Source: JBCCMA01 sp045107005 (GTDB lineage Bacteria; Pseudomonadota; Gammaproteobacteria; Steroidobacterales; JBCCMA01). From it: DNA of 64,000 nt. The notes beneath the pieces are model-generated. The model saw only the letters and a program-made list of their open reading frames with translations, was not told the DNA's origin and did no database searches. The position numbers and the translations under genes were made by a program. Below are positions 42,764-51,918 of this stretch, one piece after another. The stretch's first letter is position 1. Every line of letters starts with the position of its first letter. Where the stretch lies: positions 12,836 to 76,835 of the forward strand of contig JBGCFP010000024.1 of assembly GCA_045107005.1 (NCBI GenBank). The letters are read 5' to 3'.

Positions 42764-43663
42764 ATGAATCGCATCTCACTCTGCGCGCTTTTCGTTTCCG
42801 GCTTCGCTCTCGTATCCCCTGCCTACGCTCAGGTCATTCAGCTGAATGATTCGACGCTGCCGGCCTCCGCCGACGGGTTCAATATCACCCGCGATCCGGA
42901 CACCGGCTTCGAATGGCTGGATGTTGACGTGACTGCCGGGCGGACCTACGACGATCTGGTCGGAAATGACGGCAGCAATGAATTCACTGCGGGCGGTGAT
43001 TTCGAAGGCTTTCGCTATGCCACGTATCTGGAATTGACCGGCGCATTTAATGGCCCACAGTTGCCGAGTCTTTACCGCAGCCTCAACATCTCGCCGTTTT
43101 CGTTTTCCTCTATCGGTGGCTACAACGTGGTGCGCAGCTTTCTCGGCATCGTCGGCTGCTTCGGCGATTGTGCCACCTGGGGCTATGTTTCGGGCAACCT
43201 CATTGGCCAAAACGGGGAGATGCCCGGCGGCGCATCGATGGAGGCGTTTCCTTCCCAGTCTTCTACCCTCGGGCAGTCAAGACCCACTGACTTCGCAGCC
43301 GTCATCGCACCCAATGACTCGCTGCCCGAGCAGCGCGGCAACTGGCTGGTGCGTACGGCCGGCGATGTGGATGCGGACGACGATTTGATATACGACATGT
43401 TCGACAACTGTGTAAGCGTGGCGAACACCCAGCAAACAGACGCCGACGGTGACAATTTTGGCAACGCCTGCGATGCGGATCTCAACAACGACTGCGTGGT
43501 CAACATTGCCGACCTAGGTTTGATGCGCGCTGTGTTTTTTAGCGCGGACCCGGTCGCCGATCTAAATTCGGACGGCACGGTGAATGTGTCAGACCTTGGA
43601 TTGATGCGGGCCGCCTTCTTCGGGCCGCCTGGGCCAAGTGGATTAAGCACCAATTGTCCATGA
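42764..43663 (+). CDS. Secreted protein with PEP-CTERM-type N-terminal domain and TSP3/dockerin-like C-terminus
   Basis: A 299-residue secreted protein read from the ATG at 42764. After the signal peptide (ALVSPAYAQ), residues about 25-205 form a domain with TGFEWLDVDVTAGRTYDDL and GGDFEGFRYATYLE, a pattern common in PEP-CTERM proteins. The C-terminus is the shared module: DADGDNFGNACD, DLNNDCVVNIADLGLMRA, DLNSDGTVNVSDLGLMRA, and PPGPSGLSTNCP. Here the module replaces a normal sorting tail, which hints that it may itself anchor or present the protein. Confidence 0.8.
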   Translation: MNRISLCALFVSGFALVSPAYAQVIQLNDSTLPASADGFNITRDPDTGFEWLDVDVTAGRTYDDLVGNDGSNEFTAGGDFEGFRYATYLELTGAFNGPQLPSLYRSLNISPFSFSSIGGYNVVRSFLGIVGCFGDCATWGYVSGNLIGQNGEMPGGASMEAFPSQSSTLGQSRPTDFAAVIAPNDSLPEQRGNWLVRTAGDVDADDDLIYDMFDNCVSVANTQQTDADGDNFGNACDADLNNDCVVNIADLGLMRAVFFSADPVADLNSDGTVNVSDLGLMRAAFFGPPGPSGLSTNCP

Positions 43664-44117
43664 CATCGAGGGCCGCCGGAAGAAGGACGGGTTGATCGAC
43701 TCTCTGTGCGTAGTCGGCCAACTGTCCTTCGCGGGCCACTGAGACATGCCATTAATCCGCAGCAGCCGCGATACACCGGCTCAAGTTCACTACCGATTCA
43801 AAGCTCGACGCCGTGTACAGATTTAGGCGCTGACTAACAACCTCGGGCACTCGCCCACCAAAGACTCATCGGACGACACGTTACTTTGGCGCTTCTTTTA
43901 CTTCAGGCACTCACGTGGACTACTTTGTGCAGGGCCTTGTGGCGCCCTATTCTCTGCCGGCGCCAACGGCGGTTGGCCGATCCACACCACCGGCAAATGC
44001 CGTGCCCAACAGGACGCACTTCCACAATTTCTTCATATTGCAGTCACAGTCACTGCATGTTTGACAATTAGCGTGGGTGGACAGGTGATGTAGCACGGCA
44101 TACAAGGAACTTTTCGC
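43664..44117. other. Intergenic region with a diverged copy of dispersed repeat A
   Basis: 454 bases without a supported gene. From about 43793 to 43900 it resembles 21254-21350 (TTCACTACCGATTCAAAGCT and following). The flanks are not recognisable. Confidence 0.4.
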
Positions 44118-45938
44118 ATGCGCCATATTTGTTGCAGCAATATCCCGGTTGCGGCGTTGGTCGGCGCCGCGTGCCTTTTGGTCAGCGCCTGCGGAGGCGG
44201 CGGCATTGGCGAAGACACCCCGCCGGTCACCCCAATCGACGCCAGTGCCCCCACTATTCAACTCACAGGCCTCGCGTCGATCGAAATCGTCGTGGGCACG
44301 GACTACATTGATCCCGGCGCCACCGCATCCGACGATCAGGATGGCGACATAACGAACCAAATCCTCATAGCCAACGACGTCGATACCGCCGTTGTTGGCG
44401 GGTATGTGGTGTCTTACAACGTCTCCGATGCCGCCAGCAATGCTGCCACCACGGTTACGCGGATGGTTAACGTCGTTGCACCTTCGGCGGCCAAAGCTCA
44501 GTTTGGTCCCGTGGGGTTTGTGGAGATTGAGTCTGGACTCAACGGCTTCCCGGACATTATTGACAACGGCGATCGATTCTCGCGTGATCACGATATCGCT
44601 GGCGACATCGATGGCGACGGCGTCACGGATTTGGTGGTCGGCGCTCGCTCTGACGACGACGGCGCGACCGATGCCGGCGCTGTCTATGTGTTGTTCATGA
44701 ACAGTGATCGCAGCGTCAAGGCGCACCAAAAGATTTCGAATTTCGAGGGCGGCTTTACGGACGTTCTGGTGGCCGGCAATTTCTTCGGCTACGGCGTTGC
44801 GGGCATTGGCGACTACGATGGTGATGGCATACCAGACATCGCTGCCACGGCATCCGCCGCGTCAAACCGCGCGCTCTATATCTTGCATCTCAATGCAGAT
44901 GGCACCGTCAAATCGATGGTGAAAAACTCGGGCGTTCCTGGCACCGGACTGTCGTCCGCCGGCGATTTGGACGGTGACGGGCGCATTGATCTGTTCGCAG
45001 CCGAGCCCGGCGCAGCCGGCGGCGGCGCCGTTCATCTGCTTTTTCTGGACACCAACTCGATGGTGCAACCCGCACGCACCGTGATCATCGGTGCCAACCG
45101 TGGCGGCTTTGGCGGCAACCTGAGCGAGGGCGATGAGTTTGGCGGGCGCGAGTCGGCTGTGCTCGGCGACATGGATGGTGACGGCACCATTGAGCTTGCT
45201 GTGGGTGCATTTCAAACCAATGGTGGCGACGGTGCCGTCTGGATACTGTCGCTGGATCCCAACACTTTTAACGTGGTGCAAGAAGGTAAAATTGCGCCCG
45301 GCGAGTCGGGCTTCGATGAGCAGATTCCAAACGATGTCAATCCAAACGGCACCTCCGGTGGCCAGTTTGGCCACGCGCTTGTCGCCGTCGGCGACCTCAA
45401 CGGCGACGGGATCCCCGATCTGGTTAGCGGCGCGAATCAGTACGACGAGGGCAACGCCTATATTCTGTATCTGGCCCCCGACAAAACGGTGAAGACCTTC
45501 ACCCGCATCAATGCAAGCGAAGGCGGGTTCGGCCTCAACCTTGCCGCAGAAGAGCGATTCTCCCGATCCATGTCAACCGCGGGCGATCCTGCGGGCAACG
45601 GAAATTTAGTCATTAACGTTGGCGGCGGCGCCAGTGGTGCAGCCGGCGCAGAAGCCTCTGGCACGCTATATCAACTCGAGCTGCAGCGGTGCGATTTTGT
45701 CTTTCAAGGTGCCAACACGTTCTGGAGCGCCGACACTCCGCTCTTTAGCAACTGGGACCACACGGCTCAGCTGGTGACCGATCCGATCTTGTTTGAAGAT
45801 TGTGCCACGCAGGCTTTTGACACGGGCGGCAACTACGTCACGTTTAACGGCGTCGATGGACGCTGCATCGTGCACGAGATGGCGGCGCTTGGCGACAGCA
45901 CCGAGGGCAGCACGGCCTATCTGCGGCAGTGCCCCTGA
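44118..45938 (+). CDS. FG-GAP repeat lipoprotein with DUF5011 domain
   Basis: A 606-residue exported lipoprotein. Lipobox LVSACGGGG is followed by a DUF5011/HYR-like Ig domain (residues about 45-125; DYIDPGATASDDQDGDIT, VVSYNVSDAASNAA). Six or so FG-GAP/VCBS calcium-binding repeats follow (GDIDGDGVTDLVVGA, GDYDGDGIPDIAA, GDLDGDGRIDLFA, GDMDGDGTIELAVGA, GDLNGDGIPDLVSGA), likely an integrin-like propeller. The last 80 residues have paired Cys. It is a surface-exposed protein of unknown target. Confidence 0.8.
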   Translation: MRHICCSNIPVAALVGAACLLVSACGGGGIGEDTPPVTPIDASAPTIQLTGLASIEIVVGTDYIDPGATASDDQDGDITNQILIANDVDTAVVGGYVVSYNVSDAASNAATTVTRMVNVVAPSAAKAQFGPVGFVEIESGLNGFPDIIDNGDRFSRDHDIAGDIDGDGVTDLVVGARSDDDGATDAGAVYVLFMNSDRSVKAHQKISNFEGGFTDVLVAGNFFGYGVAGIGDYDGDGIPDIAATASAASNRALYILHLNADGTVKSMVKNSGVPGTGLSSAGDLDGDGRIDLFAAEPGAAGGGAVHLLFLDTNSMVQPARTVIIGANRGGFGGNLSEGDEFGGRESAVLGDMDGDGTIELAVGAFQTNGGDGAVWILSLDPNTFNVVQEGKIAPGESGFDEQIPNDVNPNGTSGGQFGHALVAVGDLNGDGIPDLVSGANQYDEGNAYILYLAPDKTVKTFTRINASEGGFGLNLAAEERFSRSMSTAGDPAGNGNLVINVGGGASGAAGAEASGTLYQLELQRCDFVFQGANTFWSADTPLFSNWDHTAQLVTDPILFEDCATQAFDTGGNYVTFNGVDGRCIVHEMAALGDSTEGSTAYLRQCP

Positions 45939-46338
45939 GACAAGCATTGACCAACACACGGTCACTGCAATGCTGGAGTACCAACAGCAGTCCACCGGAC
46001 TAACGCTCCTGTTCACGGAAGTTGCGCCTGGTCGACGCGCGCACAGAGCGCATGCGGGCCTGTCTTGGCAGACACATCAAGCGCAGGTTGACGATGAAGT
46101 GCCCACGACCTGCCCTGACTTTGTCGCGGAATATACAAATGTACAGGCCGCACTGACCCCGCGGCAGGCGAATGCCCAGTTAGATTCCGGGGACCGGCAA
46201 TTCAACACTGGGCAGCGACGGCCACGGCTTAAGCCTATCACCAATTGAGATAGCAGCCATCACAAATCTGCGTACAGAACGCCCGTAGATGTCCAATAGT
46301 ATGTCTGAGACACCATTTGGCAGCTCGGCGAACATGCT
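45939..46338. other. Intergenic region without a supported gene
   Basis: 400 bases between the FG-GAP lipoprotein and the TonB receptor. The open frames continue from antisense shadows and lack ribosome sites. It presumably holds the receptor promoter. Confidence 0.45.
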
Positions 46339-48642
46339 ATGCACAAAACAACAATTCTCGGTTTAGCTTCTTTCCTACTTTCCACGTTCAGCGCTACCGC
46401 TTTCGCTCAGGATCAATCGCGTCTCGAAGAGGTCGTCGTGACGGCGCGAAAAACGGAAGAGTCGCTGCAGAGCGTGCCGCTATCGATTACGGCACTGACT
46501 TCACAAACGCTTGAGCGGGCGACCGTACAGGCCATCGACGACGTCTCCAACTTGACACCTGGCCTGATCTTTCAGGATTTTAACGTTGGGGCATTGTCGA
46601 CACCGGTTATTCGCGGGCTAGCGCAGTCCAACATTCAGGGTCGAGAAAACAACGTTGGCGTTTTTCTCGACGGCATCTATATCCCCAGCCGAAACAACCT
46701 GGATCTGGAGTTACTGGACCTGCAACGAGTCGAGGTCGTAAAGGGTCCGCAAAGCGCTTTGTATGGTCGCAGTACGTTTGCCGGGGCGATTAACTACGTG
46801 ACGAATGACCCGTCCGATGAAACCGACTTAGGCTTCTACATGTCGGCGGGTTCCGACGAATATTTTGACGCCAATGTCAATTTCAGCGGAGCGCTGTCCG
46901 ACACTTTTTCCGCCACGGCAGCATTCGGCATTCGGGAGTTCGACGGGACCATCGACAACGCGGCGTCCGAAAACAACCTTGGGGGATACGACAACACCTC
47001 TGGTCTGGTGACTTTGCTGTGGGAGCCCAATGAACAGTGGTCAGCAAGATTCATGGGTTACTTTACCGACCGCACAACAGAGTCTGCCGGCATCCACAAT
47101 GTGGATCCCAACTGTGGCAGCAGCGCGCCGAGCTTTTTTCCGCCGCCGGGAAACCCGGGCGGTGATCCAACCTACACGTGTGGATCGTTGCCCTTTGAGA
47201 CGGACATCAGTGCCAATCCTTTGGCGCGCGGCGGTGAATCCGACAACACAATTTTTGCGCTCAACGTGTCATACGATGCCGATTGGTACCGGTTCACCAG
47301 CGTCACATCCGTGACCGACGCACAATTTGATTCGATTACCGATTACGACGCGGATGCCAACGGCGTCGCCTACTTCATTACCGATGCGGCAGGCCCTCCG
47401 AGCTTCACAAACTTGAACAACCTGTTCTTCAATGCCTCTAAAGACGAGACCATCAGCCAGGAATTCAGAGTGGACGGTGGTAACGAAACGCTCACCTGGT
47501 TGGCGGGCGGTTACTGGACTTCCGAAGAATCCGACAGCAGCAGTTCGTTAACATTGGACTCATCGCCGCTTTCTGCAACGCAAAGCATCGTGCCGGGTTT
47601 CCTTGGTGCATTCCTTACCACGAACCCGCTGGTCCCCAATGTGCAGGCAAATATTGCAACCGCAGACGTTGAAATTTGGGCTCTGTTCGCGCGCGTTGGG
47701 TGGAACGTAAGCGATCGAAGTCGTTGGTCTTTTGAGGGGCGCTACACTGAGGAAGACAAGGCAGTTAACGGCGTCGCCAGTTTTTTTGGCGCGCCATCGG
47801 GACCACAGGCAAATACATGGAGCTATTTCGCGCCACGAGTCACCTTTGACTACGAGCTAAACGACAGCACCTTGCTCTATGCGTCCGCTGCACAGGGAAT
47901 CAAGTCAGGTGGCTTTAACACAAGCTTTTCAACAGCGTTTCCGGGTGAACAGTTTTTTGATGAGGAATCCAATACAACCATCGAGTTTGGTGCGAAAGGT
48001 ATGCTCGCAAACAATCGCATTCGCTACGACCTGGCCGTGTATTTTGTAGATTGGGAAGATCTTCAGATTAGTGGTGCGTCAGAGGACCCGGCATTCATCA
48101 ACGCGATCGTTCGTAACAGCGGTTCGGCTACCTCACAAGGGCTTGAACTGCAGGTTGATGGCTACATCAATGATTCATTCGACGTGGGTTTCGGTTTTGC
48201 CTACGCCGATCCTGAATTCGATAGCGGGGTCATCGATCGGGCCGTTACCGCCCTGTGCGGCGATGGCACTCTTTGTACAAACGATGTCGGCGGCCAGCAA
48301 GTCGGCCGCACGGTCAAAACGCAGTTCAATCTTTACGGCAACTTCCACCGTGAATTGGCCAATGACTGGCGCTGGTATGCTCGCGCGGACTACATCTATC
48401 GCGACGAAAGCCCGACCCGCTCTGCCAATCTGCAGTTTATTGATTCGTGGAGTATCGTGAATGCCCGTGTCGGGTTTGCCAATGAGAAATGGGATGTGGC
48501 GTTATGGGCCAAGAACCTGTTTGACGAGGAGTTTGTGACGTCACAAATTCGTCAGCCTCGGTTGAATGACTTCGTTAGTCCGACCACCGTGATTCAGGGC
48601 AACACTCGTCAACTCGCATTAACTGTCGCCTACCGCCACTAA
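46339..48642 (+). CDS. TonB-dependent receptor (FecA/FyuA-like, unknown ligand)
   Basis: A 767-residue receptor with signal peptide (FLLSTFSATAFAQ), TonB-box region LEEVVVTARKTEESLQSVP, plug with VIRGLAQSN and VEVVKGPQSALYGRSTFAG, and a barrel ending in LALTVAYRH. This is the large marine group with the VVVTARK start that imports many organic compounds and siderophores. The neighbours (decayed genes, surface proteins) do not tell the ligand. No adjacent transport gene is seen. Confidence 0.9.
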   Translation: MHKTTILGLASFLLSTFSATAFAQDQSRLEEVVVTARKTEESLQSVPLSITALTSQTLERATVQAIDDVSNLTPGLIFQDFNVGALSTPVIRGLAQSNIQGRENNVGVFLDGIYIPSRNNLDLELLDLQRVEVVKGPQSALYGRSTFAGAINYVTNDPSDETDLGFYMSAGSDEYFDANVNFSGALSDTFSATAAFGIREFDGTIDNAASENNLGGYDNTSGLVTLLWEPNEQWSARFMGYFTDRTTESAGIHNVDPNCGSSAPSFFPPPGNPGGDPTYTCGSLPFETDISANPLARGGESDNTIFALNVSYDADWYRFTSVTSVTDAQFDSITDYDADANGVAYFITDAAGPPSFTNLNNLFFNASKDETISQEFRVDGGNETLTWLAGGYWTSEESDSSSSLTLDSSPLSATQSIVPGFLGAFLTTNPLVPNVQANIATADVEIWALFARVGWNVSDRSRWSFEGRYTEEDKAVNGVASFFGAPSGPQANTWSYFAPRVTFDYELNDSTLLYASAAQGIKSGGFNTSFSTAFPGEQFFDEESNTTIEFGAKGMLANNRIRYDLAVYFVDWEDLQISGASEDPAFINAIVRNSGSATSQGLELQVDGYINDSFDVGFGFAYADPEFDSGVIDRAVTALCGDGTLCTNDVGGQQVGRTVKTQFNLYGNFHRELANDWRWYARADYIYRDESPTRSANLQFIDSWSIVNARVGFANEKWDVALWAKNLFDEEFVTSQIRQPRLNDFVSPTTVIQGNTRQLALTVAYRH

Positions 48643-48666
48643 AACGATTCGAGGCAAGACCTGTAG

Positions 48667-48950
48667 TGAGACGTCAAACAGGTCTTGCCTCGACATTGCT
48701 GCTCCTGGCGTTATTCGCCGCCGTATTGTGTGTGCGTTGGTTTTTGGCTGGCCGTGGATAGCGCCAGACCGACAAAAACTCAGCCTCGAAACGCTCGAGG
48801 CCCGCTACTCGACACCTGACTCCCGGTTCGCTGCTGTGGATGGCCTACGTCTGCACTATGTGGATCAGGGGCCTGGTCCCGCCGTCGTGCTGTTGCACGC
48901 GTCCTTCATGAACTTGCGTAGCTGGGACCAACTTGCCACGGCCTTGCGAG
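48667..48950 (+). pseudogene. Decayed alpha/beta hydrolase gene, frameshifted and truncated
   Basis: From GTG 48667 one frame encodes an N-terminal helix (LASTLLLLALFAAVLCVRW) and stops soon after. A shift to the frame of 48728 gives WIAPDRQKLSLETLEARY, DSRFAAVDGLRLHYVDQGPG and VVLLHASFMNLRSWDQLATA, the standard start of an alpha/beta hydrolase before the nucleophile elbow. The similarity ends abruptly near 48947 and the rest of the enzyme is absent. Thus both a frameshift and a 3' deletion are present. Confidence 0.7.
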
Positions 48951-48954
48951 CACC

Positions 48955-49290
48955 ATGTATGCACAAAAATTCGGCCACGATCCCAATGAAGTCACCGGCT
49001 TCAATGTTAGTGTGCGAGGCTGGAAGGCCGACCGGCTGGACCGTCTGAATCCGCAAGTAGCGGCCGCAATGGTTATTCGGGAGATTGAGCGAGTACGGCC
49101 AGCCGCGAAAGGTCAACTCGAATTCGGCGCCTACCAATCATGGTGGCAGGATCCATTTTCGGCCGGCTCCTGGTCGGCAAATGTGACGGTTTCGGCAATA
49201 CCGATACCCGCCGCTGTCTGGTTGTTCGGTACCGCTCTTGCAGGTCTGCTGGGATTTGCGAAGAAACGTTCCTACAACCCAAAGCGGTAG
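48955..49290 (+). pseudogene. C-terminal fragment of a VPLPA/PEP-CTERM-like protein gene
   Basis: A 111-codon frame encodes an extracellular-like segment (SWWQDPFSAGSWSANVTV) and ends in the sorting tail AIPIPAAVWLFGTALAGLLG followed by FAKKRS. This is the VPLPA type of PEP-CTERM signal recognised by exosortase. There is no signal peptide, and the frame begins right at the break point of the truncated hydrolase, so the 5' part was lost. It could still be read as a small protein but is probably a remnant. Confidence 0.6.
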
Positions 49291-49943
49291 TGACCACGGA
49301 CATCAAACTTGAGCAACACATCCTCCGATTGGGGGCCGGCCCCGATATTGTGCACCACCAAATAGCGCGGTGAATTGGGCACGCGATTCGGGCCCACGAT
49401 ACCAATGTGCGGTCGGCCGTTCGGCAGCCGCCAGCTCACAATATCGCCGGGCCGGTGATCCTGCGCCACGCGCGACGGCGGCAGCGACTTGCCGTGGCGA
49501 CTAAAAAATACTTCGAGATTTGGCACGCGGCGATGATCGATGTTGGTGTCCGGCCGGGTCATGCCCCAAATGGACGGGTACAGATCGAAATGGGCCGACA
49601 TGTCCTCATGCACTAACTGCTGCAGATCGGTGCCAAGCGCACGCAAAGCGCGAATCACAACGTCGGTACATACCCCCAAATTGGCGGGCACGTCGCCCCC
49701 GGGATATTCGATACGCCGGTAGGCGCCGTCGTAGGTAACCGTCACGTTTGTCCTTGCGAGCGCGGCTTCGGCCAGCGCGTTGGCAAAAGCCGGCGTTGTC
49801 GCAGACCAAAGCAACGACAAGAGAAGCGCCTTGACCGTCGCGTCAGGCAGGTTGCGAATCGTGACGATGACGCCGCACGTTCGCGACGTGTACGGATACG
49901 CAGCGTACGCAAAAATAATACCCAAGAACAACGAAAATCCCAT
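49272..49943 (-). CDS. DUF1287 exported protein (NlpC/P60-like fold candidate)
   Basis: About 223 residues from the ATG at 49943, which has GGGAG upstream; an ATG at 49970 is an alternative. A hydrophobic N-terminal region precedes the DUF1287 domain: VTYDGAYRRIEYPGGDVPAN, GVCTDVVIRALRALGTDLQ, NIDHRRVPNLEVFF, PGDIVSWRLPNGRPHIGIVG and VVHNIGAG. A conserved Cys (GVCTD) and His (PHIGIV) suggest a papain-like active site. The function in the periplasm is unknown, possibly cell-wall related. The 3' end overlaps the PEP-CTERM fragment by 19 bases, tail to tail. Confidence 0.85.
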   Translation of the reverse strand: MGFSLFLGIIFAYAAYPYTSRTCGVIVTIRNLPDATVKALLLSLLWSATTPAFANALAEAALARTNVTVTYDGAYRRIEYPGGDVPANLGVCTDVVIRALRALGTDLQQLVHEDMSAHFDLYPSIWGMTRPDTNIDHRRVPNLEVFFSRHGKSLPPSRVAQDHRPGDIVSWRLPNGRPHIGIVGPNRVPNSPRYLVVHNIGAGPQSEDVLLKFDVRGHYRFGL

Positions 49944-50113
49944 CTGTGCTCCCAATCTAGCCGACAACATTGACGCTCACGCGAAAATCGAGCATGCCAA
50001 CGTTCATGACGTGGATCGCAGCGCCTCGTGCCTGATATTCGGTCAAACGCTCAAACCAGGGCAATGTTCAATCCCCTTAACCGCCCGCGGCAAGTCATAT
50101 CGTTTGCAGCACC

Positions 50114-50300
50114 ATGACCGTTCACACGTTTAAGTTTTCTCGCACGTTCATTGACGCCGCAACAGCGGCTGGCATCACCACCTTTGACCATGCTGACATT
50201 CAATACCGACGCTGCTTTCGGTGACGCACTCAAGGCCGGTCCGAGCGTGCGCAAGTCCGTGATCCTGCGGTCGAGTTTCGGCATTTTTTTTGGGGCATTC
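50114..50300 (+). pseudogene. Aldo/keto reductase gene remnant with frameshift
   Basis: The frame from 50114 reads FIDAATAAGITTFDHADI, the conserved catalytic-Asp region of aldo/keto reductases. It then runs to a stop, and the neighbouring frame continues AFGDALKAGPSVRKSVILRS, as expected for the next part (xFGEALK...). Both the start and the bulk of the enzyme are missing. It is therefore a short relic with a single-base shift. Confidence 0.6.
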
Positions 50301-50331
50301 ACGCGCTGCTCATGCTTTTGCGTTGCCGATT

Positions 50332-51234
50332 TCAGGGCGCGTCCGTCTCCGCGATCTCGTCCACGGCTTCGATGTGCAGGCGCTTTTTCTTAATGTCCAT
50401 CGTCAGTTGGAAGTGGCGCAGGATGTCGTAGCCCAGCAGGCCACTGTCGACAGCCAGTTTCTCTCCCTTACCGGGCACGGTCACCGGCACGTCCTCCAGC
50501 GTGTAGGGGCCAATGGTTAACGTGGGAAGATTAAACGTCTCGGTGACCATTGGCCGCCCGCTTACGCCCACCATCCGGCCTTCGATCGTGGGGAACTGGT
50601 CGAGCCAGCCGTTACGCTTGGCGTAGCGCCGCGGCAGTATCAAGCCACCCGTCGCGCCGGTGTCGAGCATGATCCAGAGGTTGGCTTCGTCGTTCAGGCG
50701 AATGCGCACCGTTGGTGATCCGCCGTTTGGCTGGCGTCGCGTTTTGACGTTGGCCAGTTTTTTGAGATTTAGCGATTCGCGTTCGATCAGGCGCAGACGA
50801 CTGTTTGGGTAGTCGATCTGCACGATGGACCGCTCGAAGAAATCAACGCCTAGTATCAGGCCCGCCGGATCAATCGAGACGGGGGCCAACCCATCAAAAT
50901 CGAAGGTCGATCCGAAGATGTGCACGGGCACATCGAAAACCAGGCGCTTTTCAAACGTGCCGGCGATACCGGTAATCCGGACAACGTCGTTCCGGGTACC
51001 GCGGTTGAAATCCTGTCCGTAGTCGCGCAGATAGGCTTCGTCGATGCCGTTGATACTGGCGCCGGTGTCGAGGATGGCGCTGGTTTCGTAACCGTCGATG
51101 ACGGCGTCTACGTGGAGGTGGCCACCGCGCAGTTCGAAGTCGACCCATGGGGTGACGGCGGCGAGACAGGATGGGGCAAACGTCAGTAGAAGCAGTGCGC
51201 TGTGCCGAGTGAGTTTTGGAATTATTCCAGGCAT
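50332..51234 (-). CDS. Secreted double-domain retropepsin-like aspartic protease
   Basis: A 300-residue exported protein with signal peptide (LLLLTFAPSCLAA) and two retropepsin-like halves. The first has AILDTGASINGID (Asp56) and the second MLDTGATGGLILP (Asp191), each followed by a hydrophobic-hydrophobic-Gly motif (LILGVDFFE, GLLGYDILRHF). Viral retropepsins dimerise; here both lobes are in one chain. A decayed relative lies at 61554-61752. The substrate is unknown. Confidence 0.85.
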   Translation of the reverse strand: MPGIIPKLTRHSALLLLTFAPSCLAAVTPWVDFELRGGHLHVDAVIDGYETSAILDTGASINGIDEAYLRDYGQDFNRGTRNDVVRITGIAGTFEKRLVFDVPVHIFGSTFDFDGLAPVSIDPAGLILGVDFFERSIVQIDYPNSRLRLIERESLNLKKLANVKTRRQPNGGSPTVRIRLNDEANLWIMLDTGATGGLILPRRYAKRNGWLDQFPTIEGRMVGVSGRPMVTETFNLPTLTIGPYTLEDVPVTVPGKGEKLAVDSGLLGYDILRHFQLTMDIKKKRLHIEAVDEIAETDAP

Positions 51235-51349
51235 GGACAGAAACGCCTTAGTTGATAAAACGAAGTGTGATGACGAAATGATCGCTAATCAAACGCGTCG
51301 TTGCCACTAGTGAGGTCTTGGACTGACTCCGGGGTCGGCGTCTATCTAC

Positions 51350-51380
51350 TCACCCGAAGCGGCGTTCGCCGCAAATTTTC
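51350..51380 (+). repeat. Dispersed repeat B, copy 2
   Basis: TCACCCGAAGCGGCGTTCGC followed by CGCAAATTTTC matches 21749-21779. It lies in the non-coding gap between the protease gene and the GntR operon (51235-51473), where nothing else is recognised. Confidence 0.5.
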
Positions 51381-51473
51381 TGTGCGCACAGGCAGCAAGA
51401 TTTCTACGCCTTGAAACCAAACTACCGGAAGACCAGCAACGTACAGTCCTCATTGCCATCGAGTCTAACTACA

Positions 51474-51495
51474 GTGTATTATTGTATTAATACAC
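51474..51495. promoter_or_regulatory. Inverted repeat, probable operator of the GntR-ABC operon
   Basis: GTGTATTA at 51474-51481 and TAATACAC at 51488-51495 form a perfect inverted repeat with a six-base spacer. It sits 24 bases before the start codon of a YtrA-like GntR regulator, whose family binds such palindromes in its own promoter. The AT-rich spacer could overlap the -10 region. Confidence 0.6.
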
Positions 51496-51519
51496 CTAGC
51501 TAATAAACAATAGTATCTC

Positions 51520-51918
51520 GTGCAACACAGCCCCCTGATTTTCCGGGTCTCACCAAGCAGCAGCGAACCCATCTACCGCCAACTGATGGACCAGCTGGAA
51601 CGCCTCATCGTCAGCGGCCAGCTGAACGCCGGGGACCGATTGCCGTCCGTACGCGATGTCGCCACGGAGCTGGAGATCAATCCGATGACTGTCTCCAAGG
51701 CCTACGGATTGATGGAATCCACTGGGTGGCTGTCGCGACAACGCGGCAAGGGTATGGCCGTGCGCGCGGACGATGCTCGGCCCGCGGCCCCATCCGACGC
51801 AGCCGAACTACTGCGTCCCGCGGTTATCGAGCTGGTGGAGCAGGCACGCCAAGCTGGCGTCAAAAGGCGCGAACTACTGCGCCTGGTCACAAAAATAGTG
51901 AAGGAGAATGAGCCATGA
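51520..51918 (+). CDS. GntR-family (YtrA subfamily) transcriptional regulator
   Basis: A 132-residue repressor with an N-terminal winged helix (EPIYRQLMDQLERLIVSGQL, GDRLPSVRDVATELEINPMT, VSKAYGLME) and a short C-terminal helix region, as in YtrA/YhcF. It starts at GTG 51520, where no ribosome site is seen, so the mRNA may be nearly leaderless. Its stop overlaps the ABC ATPase start (ATGA). It probably represses this three-gene operon through the inverted repeat upstream. Confidence 0.88.
   Translation: MQHSPLIFRVSPSSSEPIYRQLMDQLERLIVSGQLNAGDRLPSVRDVATELEINPMTVSKAYGLMESTGWLSRQRGKGMAVRADDARPAAPSDAAELLRPAVIELVEQARQAGVKRRELLRLVTKIVKENEP

Noticed and set aside
45793..46248. 151-codon forward frame
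   Set aside because: It begins inside the FG-GAP lipoprotein in another frame and has shadow-like composition.
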